From Aquimarina sp. U1-2 (lineage in GTDB: Bacteria; Bacteroidota; Bacteroidia; Flavobacteriales; Flavobacteriaceae): 64,000 nt of DNA. Location: the NCBI RefSeq assembly GCF_017897595.1, contig NZ_JAGKIK010000003.1:1-64000 (forward strand), written 5' to 3'. Made by a program: the position numbers and the translations under genes. Below, piece by piece: positions 53,872 to 62,431 of this stretch. How positions within the stretch are numbered: position 1 is the first letter of the stretch; each line of letters opens with the position of its first letter. The notes under the pieces are model-generated. The model saw only the letters and a list, made by a program, of their open reading frames with translations. It ran no database searches and was not told the DNA's origin.

Positions 53872-54627
53872 TTACCACTTCATATTAGGATAGGTTCTTT
53901 GCATGTATTGCAAATCAGATAGTATATATCCCATATGCTCACTATGAATACCTTGTTTACCTCCTTTTTGAAACCATTTCATTTCTGGGATAGTAAGCGA
54001 AGCTTCCTCCAAAACTTCACTAACCTTTTGATAATATCGTTCTTTTAATAGAGCTACATTAATCCCTATGCCTAACTCTTCTGTTTTTACATCATCACCG
54101 GTCATATGAAATAGTTCATCAGTATATTTCCATAAGTCATTCACTGCTTCCTGTACTTTTTGATGACTCTCTTCAGTACCATCCCCAAGTCTTTTTATCC
54201 AATCTGAAGAAAATCGTTGATGATAACTTACTTCTTTGATTGCTTTTTTAGCGATTGCAGCTAACATTTCGTCTTTACTATTTTGTAATTCTTGAAGCAG
54301 TAAGAAGTGAAACACATCAAACAAAAATTGCCTGGTGATTACATATCCAAAGTGTGTATTGGGTTGCTCGACCAGTAATACATTTTTGTATTGCCGTTCT
54401 GTTCGCAAGAACGCTATATCATCCTCGGTTTTATTATCGCCTGACAGCTGAGCGACATATTGAAAATAACTACGGGTCTGCCCTAATAGATCCAAAGCTA
54501 TATTAGTCATAGCGATATCAGTCTCGAGACTGGGGCCGTGACCACAAAGTTCAGATAATCGTTGTCCTAGTATAAGGGCATTATCTGCAATTCCGTAGAT
54601 ATATTGTATTAAATTTTCGTTTTTCAT
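53872..54627 (-). CDS. paaC: Phenylacetyl-CoA epoxidase subunit PaaC
   Basis: A 251-residue ferritin-like structural subunit. ALILGQRLSELCGHGPSLE, DIAMTNIALDLLGQTRSYFQ, DIAFLRTERQYKNVLLVEQP and SYHQRFSSDWIKRLGDGTEE are the PaaC family blocks. PaaC lacks the full diiron ligand set of PaaA and supports it in the PaaABC complex. ATG start; paaB is upstream. Confidence 0.95.
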   Translation of the reverse strand: MKNENLIQYIYGIADNALILGQRLSELCGHGPSLETDIAMTNIALDLLGQTRSYFQYVAQLSGDNKTEDDIAFLRTERQYKNVLLVEQPNTHFGYVITRQFLFDVFHFLLLQELQNSKDEMLAAIAKKAIKEVSYHQRFSSDWIKRLGDGTEESHQKVQEAVNDLWKYTDELFHMTGDDVKTEELGIGINVALLKERYYQKVSEVLEEASLTIPEMKWFQKGGKQGIHSEHMGYILSDLQYMQRTYPNMKW

Positions 54628-54694
54628 CTTTTAAGACTTGTATTACTTCAGGAATTTACCCTTCGACTTCGCTCAAGGTGATTTGCAAATCAAA

Positions 54695-54976
54695 TCACAT
54701 ATGCTTTACCTCGTCTGGTAATGTGTAAAAAGTCGGATGTCTATATACTTTATCCTGAGCAGGTTCAAAAAGTTCTCCGCTGTTCTCTGGATTAGAAGCT
54801 TTAATATGCTTCGACTCTACCACCCAAATGCTTACACCTTCGTTTCTACGGGTGTATACATCTCGTGCATTTTCTAAAGCCATTTCTGCATCTGCCGCAT
54901 GAAGGCTTCCAAAATGACGATGTTCTAACCCATTTTTACTTCTTACAAATACTTCCCATAGTGGCCAATTTTTCAT
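54695..54976 (-). CDS. paaB: Phenylacetyl-CoA epoxidase subunit PaaB
   Basis: A 93-residue small subunit. WPLWEVFVRSKNGLEHRHFG and HAADAEMALENARDVYTRRN, GVSIWVVESKHI are diagnostic. It bridges the PaaAC core in the larger assembly. The 67-base gap to paaC contains CCCTTCGACTTCGCTCAAGG, a fragment of a common flavobacterial repeat type. Confidence 0.95.
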   Translation of the reverse strand: MKNWPLWEVFVRSKNGLEHRHFGSLHAADAEMALENARDVYTRRNEGVSIWVVESKHIKASNPENSGELFEPAQDKVYRHPTFYTLPDEVKHM

Positions 54977-55002
54977 AATTACGACTTTAGAATTCTGAAT
55001 TA

Positions 55003-55959
55003 TTACATTGCTTTCTTTAACCCTTTATCTTCTTGTTTTTTGGCATAAGCCATAGCGGCATCTCTAACCCATTCACCGTTTTCCCAGGCATTTACTCGTG
55101 CAGATAGTCTTTCTTTATTACAAGGGCCATGACCCTTTACCACTTGCCAGAATTCGTCCCAGTCGATCTCTCCAAAATCATAATGGCCGGTTTCTTCATT
55201 CCATTTTAGGTCGGGATCTGGAACTGTTAAGCCAATTAAATCTGCTTGCGGTACCGTTTGGTCAATAAATTGTTGACGCAATTCATCATTGGTTTTACGC
55301 TTTAATTTCCACTTCATAGATTGCTCAGTATGTACAGATTCTGCATCTGTAGGTCCCAGCATCATCAAAGACGGCCACCACCATCTATTTAAAGCATCTT
55401 GAGCCAATGCTTTTTGCTCAGGTGTACCATTTGCCAAAGTGGTCATAATCTCATATCCTTGACGTTGGTGAAAACTTTCTTCTTTACAAACCCTAATCAT
55501 TGCTCTGGCGTAGGGACCATAAGATGTGCTGCAAAGCGGCACCTGATTGATAATAGCCGCACCATCGACCAACCACCCAATAGCACCAATATCTGCCCAT
55601 GTAATTGTGGGATAATTAAAGATGCTAGAATATTTGGCTTTACCCGTATGTAATTGGCCATATAATTCGTCTCGAGAAATTCCAAGAGTCTCACAAGCAC
55701 TATAGAGGTACAATCCGTGCCCGGCCTCATCCTGCACTTTTGCCAATAAAGCAACTTTTCTTCTTAATGAAGGCGCTCGGGTAATCCAATTGCCTTCTGG
55801 CAACATTCCTACGATTTCAGAATGGGCATGCTGTGATATCTGGCGAATATGGGTCTGCCGGTATTTCTCTGGCATCCAATCTTTGGGCTCAATTTTTTCA
55901 TCTCTAGCAATTTTTTGCTCAAAGAGTTCTTCTAAATTTTTTACATCTTTTTCGCTCAT
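55003..55959 (-). CDS. paaA: Phenylacetyl-CoA epoxidase catalytic subunit PaaA
   Basis: A 318-residue diiron oxygenase subunit. Metal ligands are visible in [20 protein letters not shown] and [19 protein letters not shown], the classic EXXH pairs of the ferritin-like fold. [19 protein letters not shown] is a family block. With PaaB, C, D and E it makes the 1,2-epoxide of phenylacetyl-CoA using O2 and NADPH. ATG start. Confidence 0.95.
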   Translation of the reverse strand: MSEKDVKNLEELFEQKIARDEKIEPKDWMPEKYRQTHIRQISQHAHSEIVGMLPEGNWITRAPSLRRKVALLAKVQDEAGHGLYLYSACETLGISRDELYGQLHTGKAKYSSIFNYPTITWADIGAIGWLVDGAAIINQVPLCSTSYGPYARAMIRVCKEESFHQRQGYEIMTTLANGTPEQKALAQDALNRWWWPSLMMLGPTDAESVHTEQSMKWKLKRKTNDELRQQFIDQTVPQADLIGLTVPDPDLKWNEETGHYDFGEIDWDEFWQVVKGHGPCNKERLSARVNAWENGEWVRDAAMAYAKKQEDKGLKKAM

Positions 55960-56018
55960 AACAATTGTTTTTTTATTCTGGTTTTGGATTTCAGCCTAGG
56001 CAGAAATGACAAACGCTT

Positions 56019-57092
56019 TTATACATCAAAGTCTACTATCACTTTCTCTGTAGTAGGCACTGCCTGACAGGATAGCACCAATCCTTTAGCTACCTCATCA
56101 TCTTCTAAAGCATAATTAATCTTCATTTCTACCTCACCTTCTACAACTTTACACTTACAGGTACTACAAACTCCTCCTTTGCAGGCGTAAGGTAAATCTG
56201 CTCCCGCAGCCAAGGCTCCATCTAGAACATTATCATAATCGTTATCCATAGCAAAGTGAAATTCTTTTCCGCCATCAATAATAGTTACTTGAGTTCCTTC
56301 ATATTTGTGTTCTAGTGCTTTTGCCGCCTTTTTATTATCTTTTTCTGTAATTCCTGAAAAGAAAAGCTCATAATGTATTTTATCTTTGGCCAATCCGGCA
56401 TTAACCAGTTCGTCTCGAATCAAAAATATCATTTCTTCTGGACCACAAATAAAACACTCATCTACTTCAGAAACAGTAATTATTTTATTAGTAAGCTCTT
56501 TTATTTTTTCTGAAGTAAATCTTCCGTTTAATAGAGGTATATCTCTTTGTTCTTTAGTTAGAAAATAAAATATTTCAAATCTTCCAAAATACATATTTCT
56601 TAATGCCTCTATCTCCTCTTTAAAAATAATCGATTTTACATTTCGATTCAGGTAAAATAATTTGAAAGTACTATGAGGCTCAGCAGCAAGATGTGTTTTT
56701 AGAATTGACAATACCGGAGTAATACCACTACCCGCAGCAAAAACAATATATTGCTTAGCTTTTGAAGGGGCTACATCAACAAAAAAATTACCAGACGGCG
56801 GCATAACCTCAAGAACATCTCCTGCTCGCAACTGGTTGTTTGCATAATTAGAAAACACACCTTCGGGTATTCTTTTAACGGCGACCTGCCATTTATTCTC
56901 AATCGGGCTAGAACAAAGAGAATAGGATCTTCTAACTTCTTTACCTTCAATTATTGCTTTAACGGTAAAGTATTGCCCTTGCTTAAATAAAAATTTTTCT
57001 TTAAGCTCTTCAGGAATATCAAAAGTAATTGCCGTACAATCTTTTGTTTCTTTTCGAACATCAGCAACTCGTATGGGATAAAAATCGGTCAT
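56019..57092 (-). CDS. paaE: Phenylacetyl-CoA epoxidase reductase subunit PaaE
   Basis: A 357-residue reductase. An FAD/NADPH ferredoxin reductase module covers 1-240 (RRSYSLCSSPIENKWQVAVK, FAAGSGITPVLSILKTHL, CFICGPEEMIFLIRDELV), and a 2Fe-2S ferredoxin domain is at 265-357 (ADLPYACKGGVCSTCKCKV, then LSCQAVPT). It feeds electrons to PaaA. It is the first gene after the paa promoter. Confidence 0.95.
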   Translation of the reverse strand: MTDFYPIRVADVRKETKDCTAITFDIPEELKEKFLFKQGQYFTVKAIIEGKEVRRSYSLCSSPIENKWQVAVKRIPEGVFSNYANNQLRAGDVLEVMPPSGNFFVDVAPSKAKQYIVFAAGSGITPVLSILKTHLAAEPHSTFKLFYLNRNVKSIIFKEEIEALRNMYFGRFEIFYFLTKEQRDIPLLNGRFTSEKIKELTNKIITVSEVDECFICGPEEMIFLIRDELVNAGLAKDKIHYELFFSGITEKDNKKAAKALEHKYEGTQVTIIDGGKEFHFAMDNDYDNVLDGALAAGADLPYACKGGVCSTCKCKVVEGEVEMKINYALEDDEVAKGLVLSCQAVPTTEKVIVDFDV

Positions 57093-57195
57093 AGATTCGT
57101 TTTACGTAATAATCGATATGTAAACATCCGACAAAGCACATCAATATCAACTGGTTCTCAACCAGATGCCTCATGGGCTTGTCTTGAGCTTATTT

Positions 57196-57211
57196 ACTAT
57201 AACGTTATAGT
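57196..57211. promoter_or_regulatory. Perfect 16-bp palindrome downstream of the paa promoter
   Basis: ACTATAACGTTATAGT is a perfect palindrome 5 bases before the -7 box on the minus strand, so it would be in the earliest transcribed or initiating region of the paa message. It may be a second operator or a folded leader. Confidence 0.5.
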
Positions 57212-57215
57212 TTAA

Positions 57216-57247
57216 CAAAACTAACAATTGTTAGTTTTAAAAGCAAA
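57216..57247 (-). promoter_or_regulatory. paa operon promoter
   Basis: On the minus strand TAGTTTTG (57216-57223) matches the -7 consensus TAnnTTTG, and TTTG (57244-57247) is a -33 element 20 bases upstream. The operator palindrome covers the -7 box and spacer, as expected of repression by blocking polymerase. Confidence 0.65.
57217..57238. promoter_or_regulatory. TetR operator for the paa operon
   Basis: A perfect 22-bp palindrome, AAAACTAACAATTGTTAGTT plus the closing TT, lies between paaE and the TetR gene and overlaps the promoter at 57216-57247. Size and symmetry fit a TetR-family dimer. A second, imperfect version is at 42441-42456. Confidence 0.7.
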
Positions 57248-57311
57248 TTTTTTAATAACTTTTGGATTACAGCTTTTACATATGAGAAACTTTCTATTGA
57301 ACTGATTTGCA

Positions 57312-57881
57312 TTAAACAATGCCTTTTAATAGCGCTGTTATCATATCGCGCTTTAAAATTTTAGCTTCTATATCGTTTTGTCTAGGATACCATAAGTATA
57401 GGGTTCGCAATGTTGAAAGTGTAGAAAATACCATGATTTCGATATTCAAAGGTTGGATATCACCTTGATATACCCCTTTTTTGATGATGCTTCTGAAATT
57501 TTCTTCATAATCATGACGCATTTTTTCGAAATATTGAAGATTTTTTTCTTCCAGGTGCATCCAGTCGTTATTAAGCGAAGCTAGTCCATCAGCGTTGCTA
57601 AGCGTTACATCAATATGCAATTCAATGATCTGTTCTAACTTTTGAGTGGCTGCAATATCAGAACTCACAATTTGGTTCATTCCGCTAGTAAACTTTTCGG
57701 CAAGATCAATAATTATTGTAGACAGTATTTCTTGTTTAGACTGAATGTGATTGTACAAACTTGCTGCTTTTATACCCATAGCTTTGGCTAAATCTCTCAT
57801 AGTTACAGCACTGTACCCTTTTTCTTTAAAAAGAATGGCAGCAGCATTAATAATTTCTTGTTTTCTACTTACAGTCTTCAT
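57312..57881 (-). CDS. TetR-family regulator, probable paa repressor
   Basis: A 189-residue TetR-type protein. The HTH is at about residues 5-50 (RKQEIINAAAILFKEKGYSA, VTMRDLAKAMGIKAASLYNH, IQSKQEILSTIII); the rest is a helical ligand-binding domain. The start is the ATG at 57881; a TTG start eight codons upstream is unlikely because a -7 box (TATTTTTG, 57903-57910) overlaps it. It is encoded directly upstream of paaE in the same direction, with the palindromic operator in between. Phenylacetyl-CoA is the effector in related systems; here that is inference. Confidence 0.85.
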   Translation of the reverse strand: MKTVSRKQEIINAAAILFKEKGYSAVTMRDLAKAMGIKAASLYNHIQSKQEILSTIIIDLAEKFTSGMNQIVSSDIAATQKLEQIIELHIDVTLSNADGLASLNNDWMHLEEKNLQYFEKMRHDYEENFRSIIKKGVYQGDIQPLNIEIMVFSTLSTLRTLYLWYPRQNDIEAKILKRDMITALLKGIV

Positions 57882-58241
57882 GTATAGTTTCTCTTTATCG
57901 ATCAAAAATAACTATTATCTGGTATATCATATATTTTTTGAATAAAAACGGATAATTCTAATTAAATTATTATTTTCACTATATAGTTTAGTAATACTTA
58001 TACCAGTTCTATTTTAAAGTGGAAGTGGTATTAGAACTGGTTTATATATTAGAATTCATTATAAAGTTTGAAAATGCGATGAAACCAAGTGTTTTCTAAG
58101 TTTCAGCATAACAGTTTACTCTGAACGGAGTCAAAGGGCTACGGTGAAACTTAAAAGTATGACGTAATGCTTGGTTTTAAAATAGTTACGGGTCTTAGTA
58201 GATTTCTAATGTATAAAGCGAGTTAAACATTTTTCCATAGT
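57882..58241. other. Gap with two stem-loop repeats
   Basis: No gene is seen between the divergent TetR and META genes. The gap has an inverted pair ACCAGTTCT/AGAACTGGT at 58002-58041 and a longer structured segment at 58082-58177 listed separately. Confidence 0.5.
58082..58177. repeat. Structured palindromic repeat
   Basis: Nested inverted pairs: AAACCAAG (58082-58089) with CTTGGTTT (58170-58177), and TAAGTTTCA (58097-58105) with TGAAACTTA (58145-58153). The loop contains GAACGGAGTC. It looks like a member of another dispersed palindromic family. Confidence 0.5.
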
Positions 58242-58685
58242 ATGAAGATCATATCCATTCTTATGTTTGTACTGGTTTTGTTCTCAAACCCTGCATCATG
58301 CAATGACAAAAAGGATAAAGAAAAAAATAATACCGAATCTTTACCGCAAGAAACTCTGAAATCAACATATGATATACTTTATCTCAATGAAACTGATGTT
58401 TCTAAAGAAAATCTATACATAACCTTTGATCAAAATAACAATAGGGCCTCTGGATTTTCTGGTTGTAATACGTTTTCGAGTACATATACTACAGATGACA
58501 CTACGATTTCGTTTAAATTCCCCATAGCAACTAAAATGTATTGTGAAAAAAAAGCAGCTCTAGAACAAGAATTTTTTAAGGTGTTATTAGCTGTTGAAGT
58601 CAAAAATATGACGAATGACACACTTGTACTACAAGACAAAAATGGCAAAAATCTATTGCTTGCAACGCAGAGGCAAAAAAATTGA
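58242..58685 (+). CDS. META-domain lipoprotein
   Basis: A 147-residue predicted lipoprotein (lipobox PASC at about residue 20). The mature part has a META-like domain (NRASGFSGCNTFSSTYTTDD, then FPIATKMYCEKKAALEQEFF and KNMTNDTLVLQDKNGKNLLL), with a Cys pair (GCNTF/MYC). META domains occur in HslJ and other heat- or stress-linked envelope proteins; the role is unknown. ATG start; convergent with the protease gene. Confidence 0.8.
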   Translation: MKIISILMFVLVLFSNPASCNDKKDKEKNNTESLPQETLKSTYDILYLNETDVSKENLYITFDQNNNRASGFSGCNTFSSTYTTDDTTISFKFPIATKMYCEKKAALEQEFFKVLLAVEVKNMTNDTLVLQDKNGKNLLLATQRQKN

Positions 58686-58705
58686 TTATTAAAATTCCCG
58701 GAGCC

Positions 58706-60370
58706 TTAAAACCGTTGATTTATGATAACTTTTTTGGTAAAAGAGCTCCCGTTTGAAGTATCAGTGAAATAAATAAAGTACATTCCTGAAGCTCTATCTT
58801 TTAAATCTATCGTTTTGTCGTTGCGTAATAATCGACCAGATGTGATTTCTCTACCAGCAATATCGTAAACACTGTAGTCAAGAATCTTATTTGCTCCGTT
58901 AGAAATTTCAACCAATGCTTCTGAGACTTTAAAAAAGACTAAAACTTCATCCTCTTCAACAGGTGGAATGCCTCCTCCTGTTATTTCTATAGAAAGCATG
59001 TCTAGCGTTTCCTTTCCGGTGTTTGAAGGATCTAACCAATTCGAAAGTCTTGTCGAATCTGTAGTACCAAAATCCCAAGAAACCGCAAATCTACCATAAT
59101 AATCAGGTAAATTATTGTCATTAGTACCGTTACAAGCTGCGCCTCCACCCGCAAGCTGCCCCACAATTCTTCCATTAGTATCAAAAAGAGCAGAACCCGA
59201 AGAACCTCCTTCTGTAACCCCAATGTCCCAATCTTGCACCTCCCAAGAATCTACTGGATCCGGAATGCGACCTATGAGCACTTCTTCTAATTTAGTCAGG
59301 GTACTATTTTCTCTGCATACTTTCATGATATCTCCATTAGGGTGATGAATACCCACTGCAAAATTGGGTGTATCGTCAGAATTATCCCAACCAGCCCATT
59401 CTAAATCCCAACGCTCATCTAAACCTCCTGTAATCTCTACAAGTTCAAAATCAGACTTAGAATTAGTAGCTAAAACTCTGGCACCGTTAGTAGTTTGATA
59501 AAAATTATTTGCCCCGTTACTAATACTGCTATCTGTCGTGGCACAAACAGTATTCACGCTTATCCAATTAAACCGGAAAACCCATCTCGATTCATTTCCA
59601 GAGCAGTGTTTTGCAGTTAAAAAATAAGGAGCCTTGTCATTATTTGTATTATTGATGAGTGTTCCCGTACAAAAACCTGAATCATTAACCAGCATAAGCC
59701 CTACTGCCTTTTTAAGTTGATCCTTCAATTCGCTGTAATCATCTCCTATAGGGCAATTTACATCGACATTACAATCCCCCGAATCATTTAGCCCTTTTTC
59801 TTCTATTTCTTTGGTAGTAAACGTTCTATATCCATGAACTACCTTCGAAATATTTAATTTTCCTTGTCCTTTGACTGCTTTGGGCTCATGATACTCTATC
59901 CAAACGTTTTCTCCTTCTACCAGCCATGTTCCTACCATTTCGTCAGGCCCGTTAAAAATATTTGTGTAAGCTCCTAGCAAATCCGATCGATCGTTGTTAT
60001 ACAAATAAATGGTAGCACCTCTAGGGATTTTATAGGTATTGAATACAAAATTTAATGTTTTTGCTCCTTTAGAAATAATGTTAATTCTCCAAATTCTACT
60101 TCCATCTGGTAAAACATCCCAGTCTCCCGAATTGTTCAATCCCAAGTTCACCTTATGTTCATATCCAAATCTCCAAGGTTGGGACTTATCAAGATCATTG
60201 GCAGCATCCTCTTTTTGAACTTGTTTCAAATTAAAAGGCTTCATTACTACAGGGGTACTGGATTTCTTATAGGCCAACTGCCAACTTTTAGGTACTCCTT
60301 TATTAGTAACCTGAGCATGTACTGCGTATACTAAAAAGAATACGATGACTAAAAATTTATATTTTATCAT
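58706..60370 (-). CDS. Secreted trypsin-like serine protease with T9SS C-terminal domain
   Basis: A 554-residue protein. A signal peptide (MIKYKFLVIVFFLVYAVHA) is followed by a pro-region and, from about 195, a chymotrypsin-fold domain of lysyl-endopeptidase type. The catalytic His is in PYFLTAKHCSGN, Asp in SKSDFELVEITG, and Ser in VTEGGSSGSALFD. The final 80 residues (DYSVYDIAGREITSGRLLRN, GMYFIYF, KKVIINQ) are a type A secretion and sorting domain for the type IX system. It probably acts on extracellular protein. P1 specificity for Lys is plausible but not shown. Confidence 0.9.
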   Translation of the reverse strand: MIKYKFLVIVFFLVYAVHAQVTNKGVPKSWQLAYKKSSTPVVMKPFNLKQVQKEDAANDLDKSQPWRFGYEHKVNLGLNNSGDWDVLPDGSRIWRINIISKGAKTLNFVFNTYKIPRGATIYLYNNDRSDLLGAYTNIFNGPDEMVGTWLVEGENVWIEYHEPKAVKGQGKLNISKVVHGYRTFTTKEIEEKGLNDSGDCNVDVNCPIGDDYSELKDQLKKAVGLMLVNDSGFCTGTLINNTNNDKAPYFLTAKHCSGNESRWVFRFNWISVNTVCATTDSSISNGANNFYQTTNGARVLATNSKSDFELVEITGGLDERWDLEWAGWDNSDDTPNFAVGIHHPNGDIMKVCRENSTLTKLEEVLIGRIPDPVDSWEVQDWDIGVTEGGSSGSALFDTNGRIVGQLAGGGAACNGTNDNNLPDYYGRFAVSWDFGTTDSTRLSNWLDPSNTGKETLDMLSIEITGGGIPPVEEDEVLVFFKVSEALVEISNGANKILDYSVYDIAGREITSGRLLRNDKTIDLKDRASGMYFIYFTDTSNGSSFTKKVIINQRF

Positions 60371-60405
60371 TTCTTTTATTTTCTGAAACCAAATTTATCT
60401 AAATA

Positions 60406-60579
60406 TGAATATCCGTAATTTAACCTAAACGGTTTGCGTCAAGCTGAATACTGAAACGAGTTCAGCACAGGCTTGTTTCAGCTTCTCATCTCAATGTACT
60501 GAAAATAAACTTAATGAGATCCTGAAATAAATTCAGGATGACTTCTCAGTTAAATTTTAGGTATAATAATAGACAATCA
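60406..60579. repeat. Dispersed repeat family A, copy 3
   Basis: Nearly identical to 8848-9021 through its whole length, including TGAATATCCGTAATTTAACC and the two hairpins. The right end is GGTATAATAATAGACAATCA. It lies between the divergent protease and phenylalanine hydroxylase genes. Confidence 0.8.
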
Positions 60580-60664
60580 AATATCTAAGTAAAGATACTT
60601 CAATATCAAAATAAAACTATTAATTTCCCTTTCGAAATTTTTTAACCAAAATTTGACTTTCAAA

Positions 60665-62431
60665 ATGTCTCTAAATATAGCGTCAAATCCTTTAATCGAC
60701 AAATTACCTCCTCATTTAAAACAATTTATCAAACCACAAAATTATGAGGAGTACACCCCGGTTGATCAAGCTGTTTGGCGTTATGTAATGAGAAAGAACA
60801 TCTCTTCATTAACGCAGGTAGCTCATAATTCTTATCTACAAGGACTTAAAAAAACCGGTATTTCTGTAGATTCCATTCCAAGTATGTACGGAATGAATAG
60901 AATTTTAAAGGAAATAGGCTGGGCTGCGGTAGCTGTAGACGGTTTTATACCTCCTAATGCATTTATGGAATTTCAGGCATACAATATTTTGGTAATTGCT
61001 TCAGACATAAGACAATTAGAGAATATCGAGTATACTCCCGCTCCCGATATTATTCATGAAGCAGCCGGTCACGCTCCTATCATTGCCAATCCTGATTATG
61101 CCGAGTATTTACGAAGATTTGGTAAAATAGGATGTAAAGCTATTTCTTCAAAAGAAGATTACAAAATGTATGAAGCGGTACGTACGCTCTCTATTTTGAA
61201 AGAGGCTCATGATACCCATCCAGACGAGATCATTCAAGCAGAAGAAAAGATCGAAGTTCTTCAAAACCAAAAGTCTACTCCGTCAGAAATGGCGTTGATA
61301 CGCAACTTGCACTGGTGGACTGTTGAATACGGACTTGTAGGAACAACCGCCAATCCAAAAATCTATGGTGCAGGGTTATTATCATCGATCGGTGAAAGCG
61401 AATGGTGCATGACTGAAAAAGTGAAGAAAATCCCCTATTCGGCGGCAGCGGCATCTCAAGACTTTGATATCACCAAACCTCAACCTCAATTGTTTGTTAC
61501 TCCCGACTTTGCCTATTTATGCCAGGTATTAGAAGAATTTGCAGATACGATGGCATTACGAAAAGGTGGACATCATGGTCTTGCGAAATTAATTGCCTCT
61601 GAAAACCTTGGAACCATAGAATTAAGTACCGGACTTCAAATCTCTGGGGTGTTTACGCGAATGATTAAAAACGAAGATAACGAAGTGATTTATTTTGAAA
61701 CTTCTGGACCCACTGCCCTATCATTTAGAGAAAAAGAACTTATTGGCCATGGTATCGAGGCTCACCCCAATGGGTTTAGCTCTCCCTTAGGAAAATTGAA
61801 GGGAATCAATCTTGCTATTGAAAATATGTCACCGCGAGACCTAAAAGCCTATAATTTTTATGATGGAGAATATATAGAGTTTGAATTTGAAAGTGGAATT
61901 ACCGTTGCCGGAAATAATATTACAGGTATAAGAAACATTCAGGGAGAACTCATTTTGATTCAGTTTAGTGAATGTACTATAAAATATAAAAATGAATATT
62001 TGTTTAAGCCCGAATGGGGTACATTTGATTTTGCAGTAGGTAAAGAAATTGTTTCTGCGTTCTCAGGTCCGGCAGATGATCATTCATTTGATTTGATTAC
62101 TCATAATACGACTTCGACCGCTACAAAACGAATGTACACCGAAAAAGAATTAGAATTACATTCTTTGTACCAATCAGTAAGAAACATCAGAGATGGCAAA
62201 AACACTAAATTCTCTCTTGAAGCTGTTTTTGATATTTTAAAAATGAATCATCTAGATGATTGGTTACTGGCACTCGAAATTTATGAGCTGGTGTTTGATC
62301 GGGATAGTACATTTGCAACTCGAATTTTGAATTATTTTGACACCATCAAAACGAAAAAACCAAACATCGCACACTTAATCGATAGCGGATTACAGTTGAT
62401 CAAAACAAACTTTACCACTACATACGATTGA
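60665..62431 (+). CDS. phhA: Phenylalanine 4-monooxygenase with C-terminal extension
   Basis: A 588-residue enzyme, against about 260-300 residues for most bacterial homologues. The start is the ATG giving MSLNIASNPLIDK; a TTG frame extends four codons upstream. The catalytic core at about 20-330 has PDIIHEAAGHAPIIANPDYA with the two iron-binding His (HEAAGH) and LHWWTVEYGLVGTTANPKIY with the Glu ligand. It hydroxylates Phe to Tyr with tetrahydropterin and O2. Residues from about 330 on (TSGPTALSFREKELIGHGIE and beyond) are of unknown function. Its stop directly abuts the stop of the convergent GSCFA gene. Confidence 0.9.
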   Translation: MSLNIASNPLIDKLPPHLKQFIKPQNYEEYTPVDQAVWRYVMRKNISSLTQVAHNSYLQGLKKTGISVDSIPSMYGMNRILKEIGWAAVAVDGFIPPNAFMEFQAYNILVIASDIRQLENIEYTPAPDIIHEAAGHAPIIANPDYAEYLRRFGKIGCKAISSKEDYKMYEAVRTLSILKEAHDTHPDEIIQAEEKIEVLQNQKSTPSEMALIRNLHWWTVEYGLVGTTANPKIYGAGLLSSIGESEWCMTEKVKKIPYSAAAASQDFDITKPQPQLFVTPDFAYLCQVLEEFADTMALRKGGHHGLAKLIASENLGTIELSTGLQISGVFTRMIKNEDNEVIYFETSGPTALSFREKELIGHGIEAHPNGFSSPLGKLKGINLAIENMSPRDLKAYNFYDGEYIEFEFESGITVAGNNITGIRNIQGELILIQFSECTIKYKNEYLFKPEWGTFDFAVGKEIVSAFSGPADDHSFDLITHNTTSTATKRMYTEKELELHSLYQSVRNIRDGKNTKFSLEAVFDILKMNHLDDWLLALEIYELVFDRDSTFATRILNYFDTIKTKKPNIAHLIDSGLQLIKTNFTTTYD

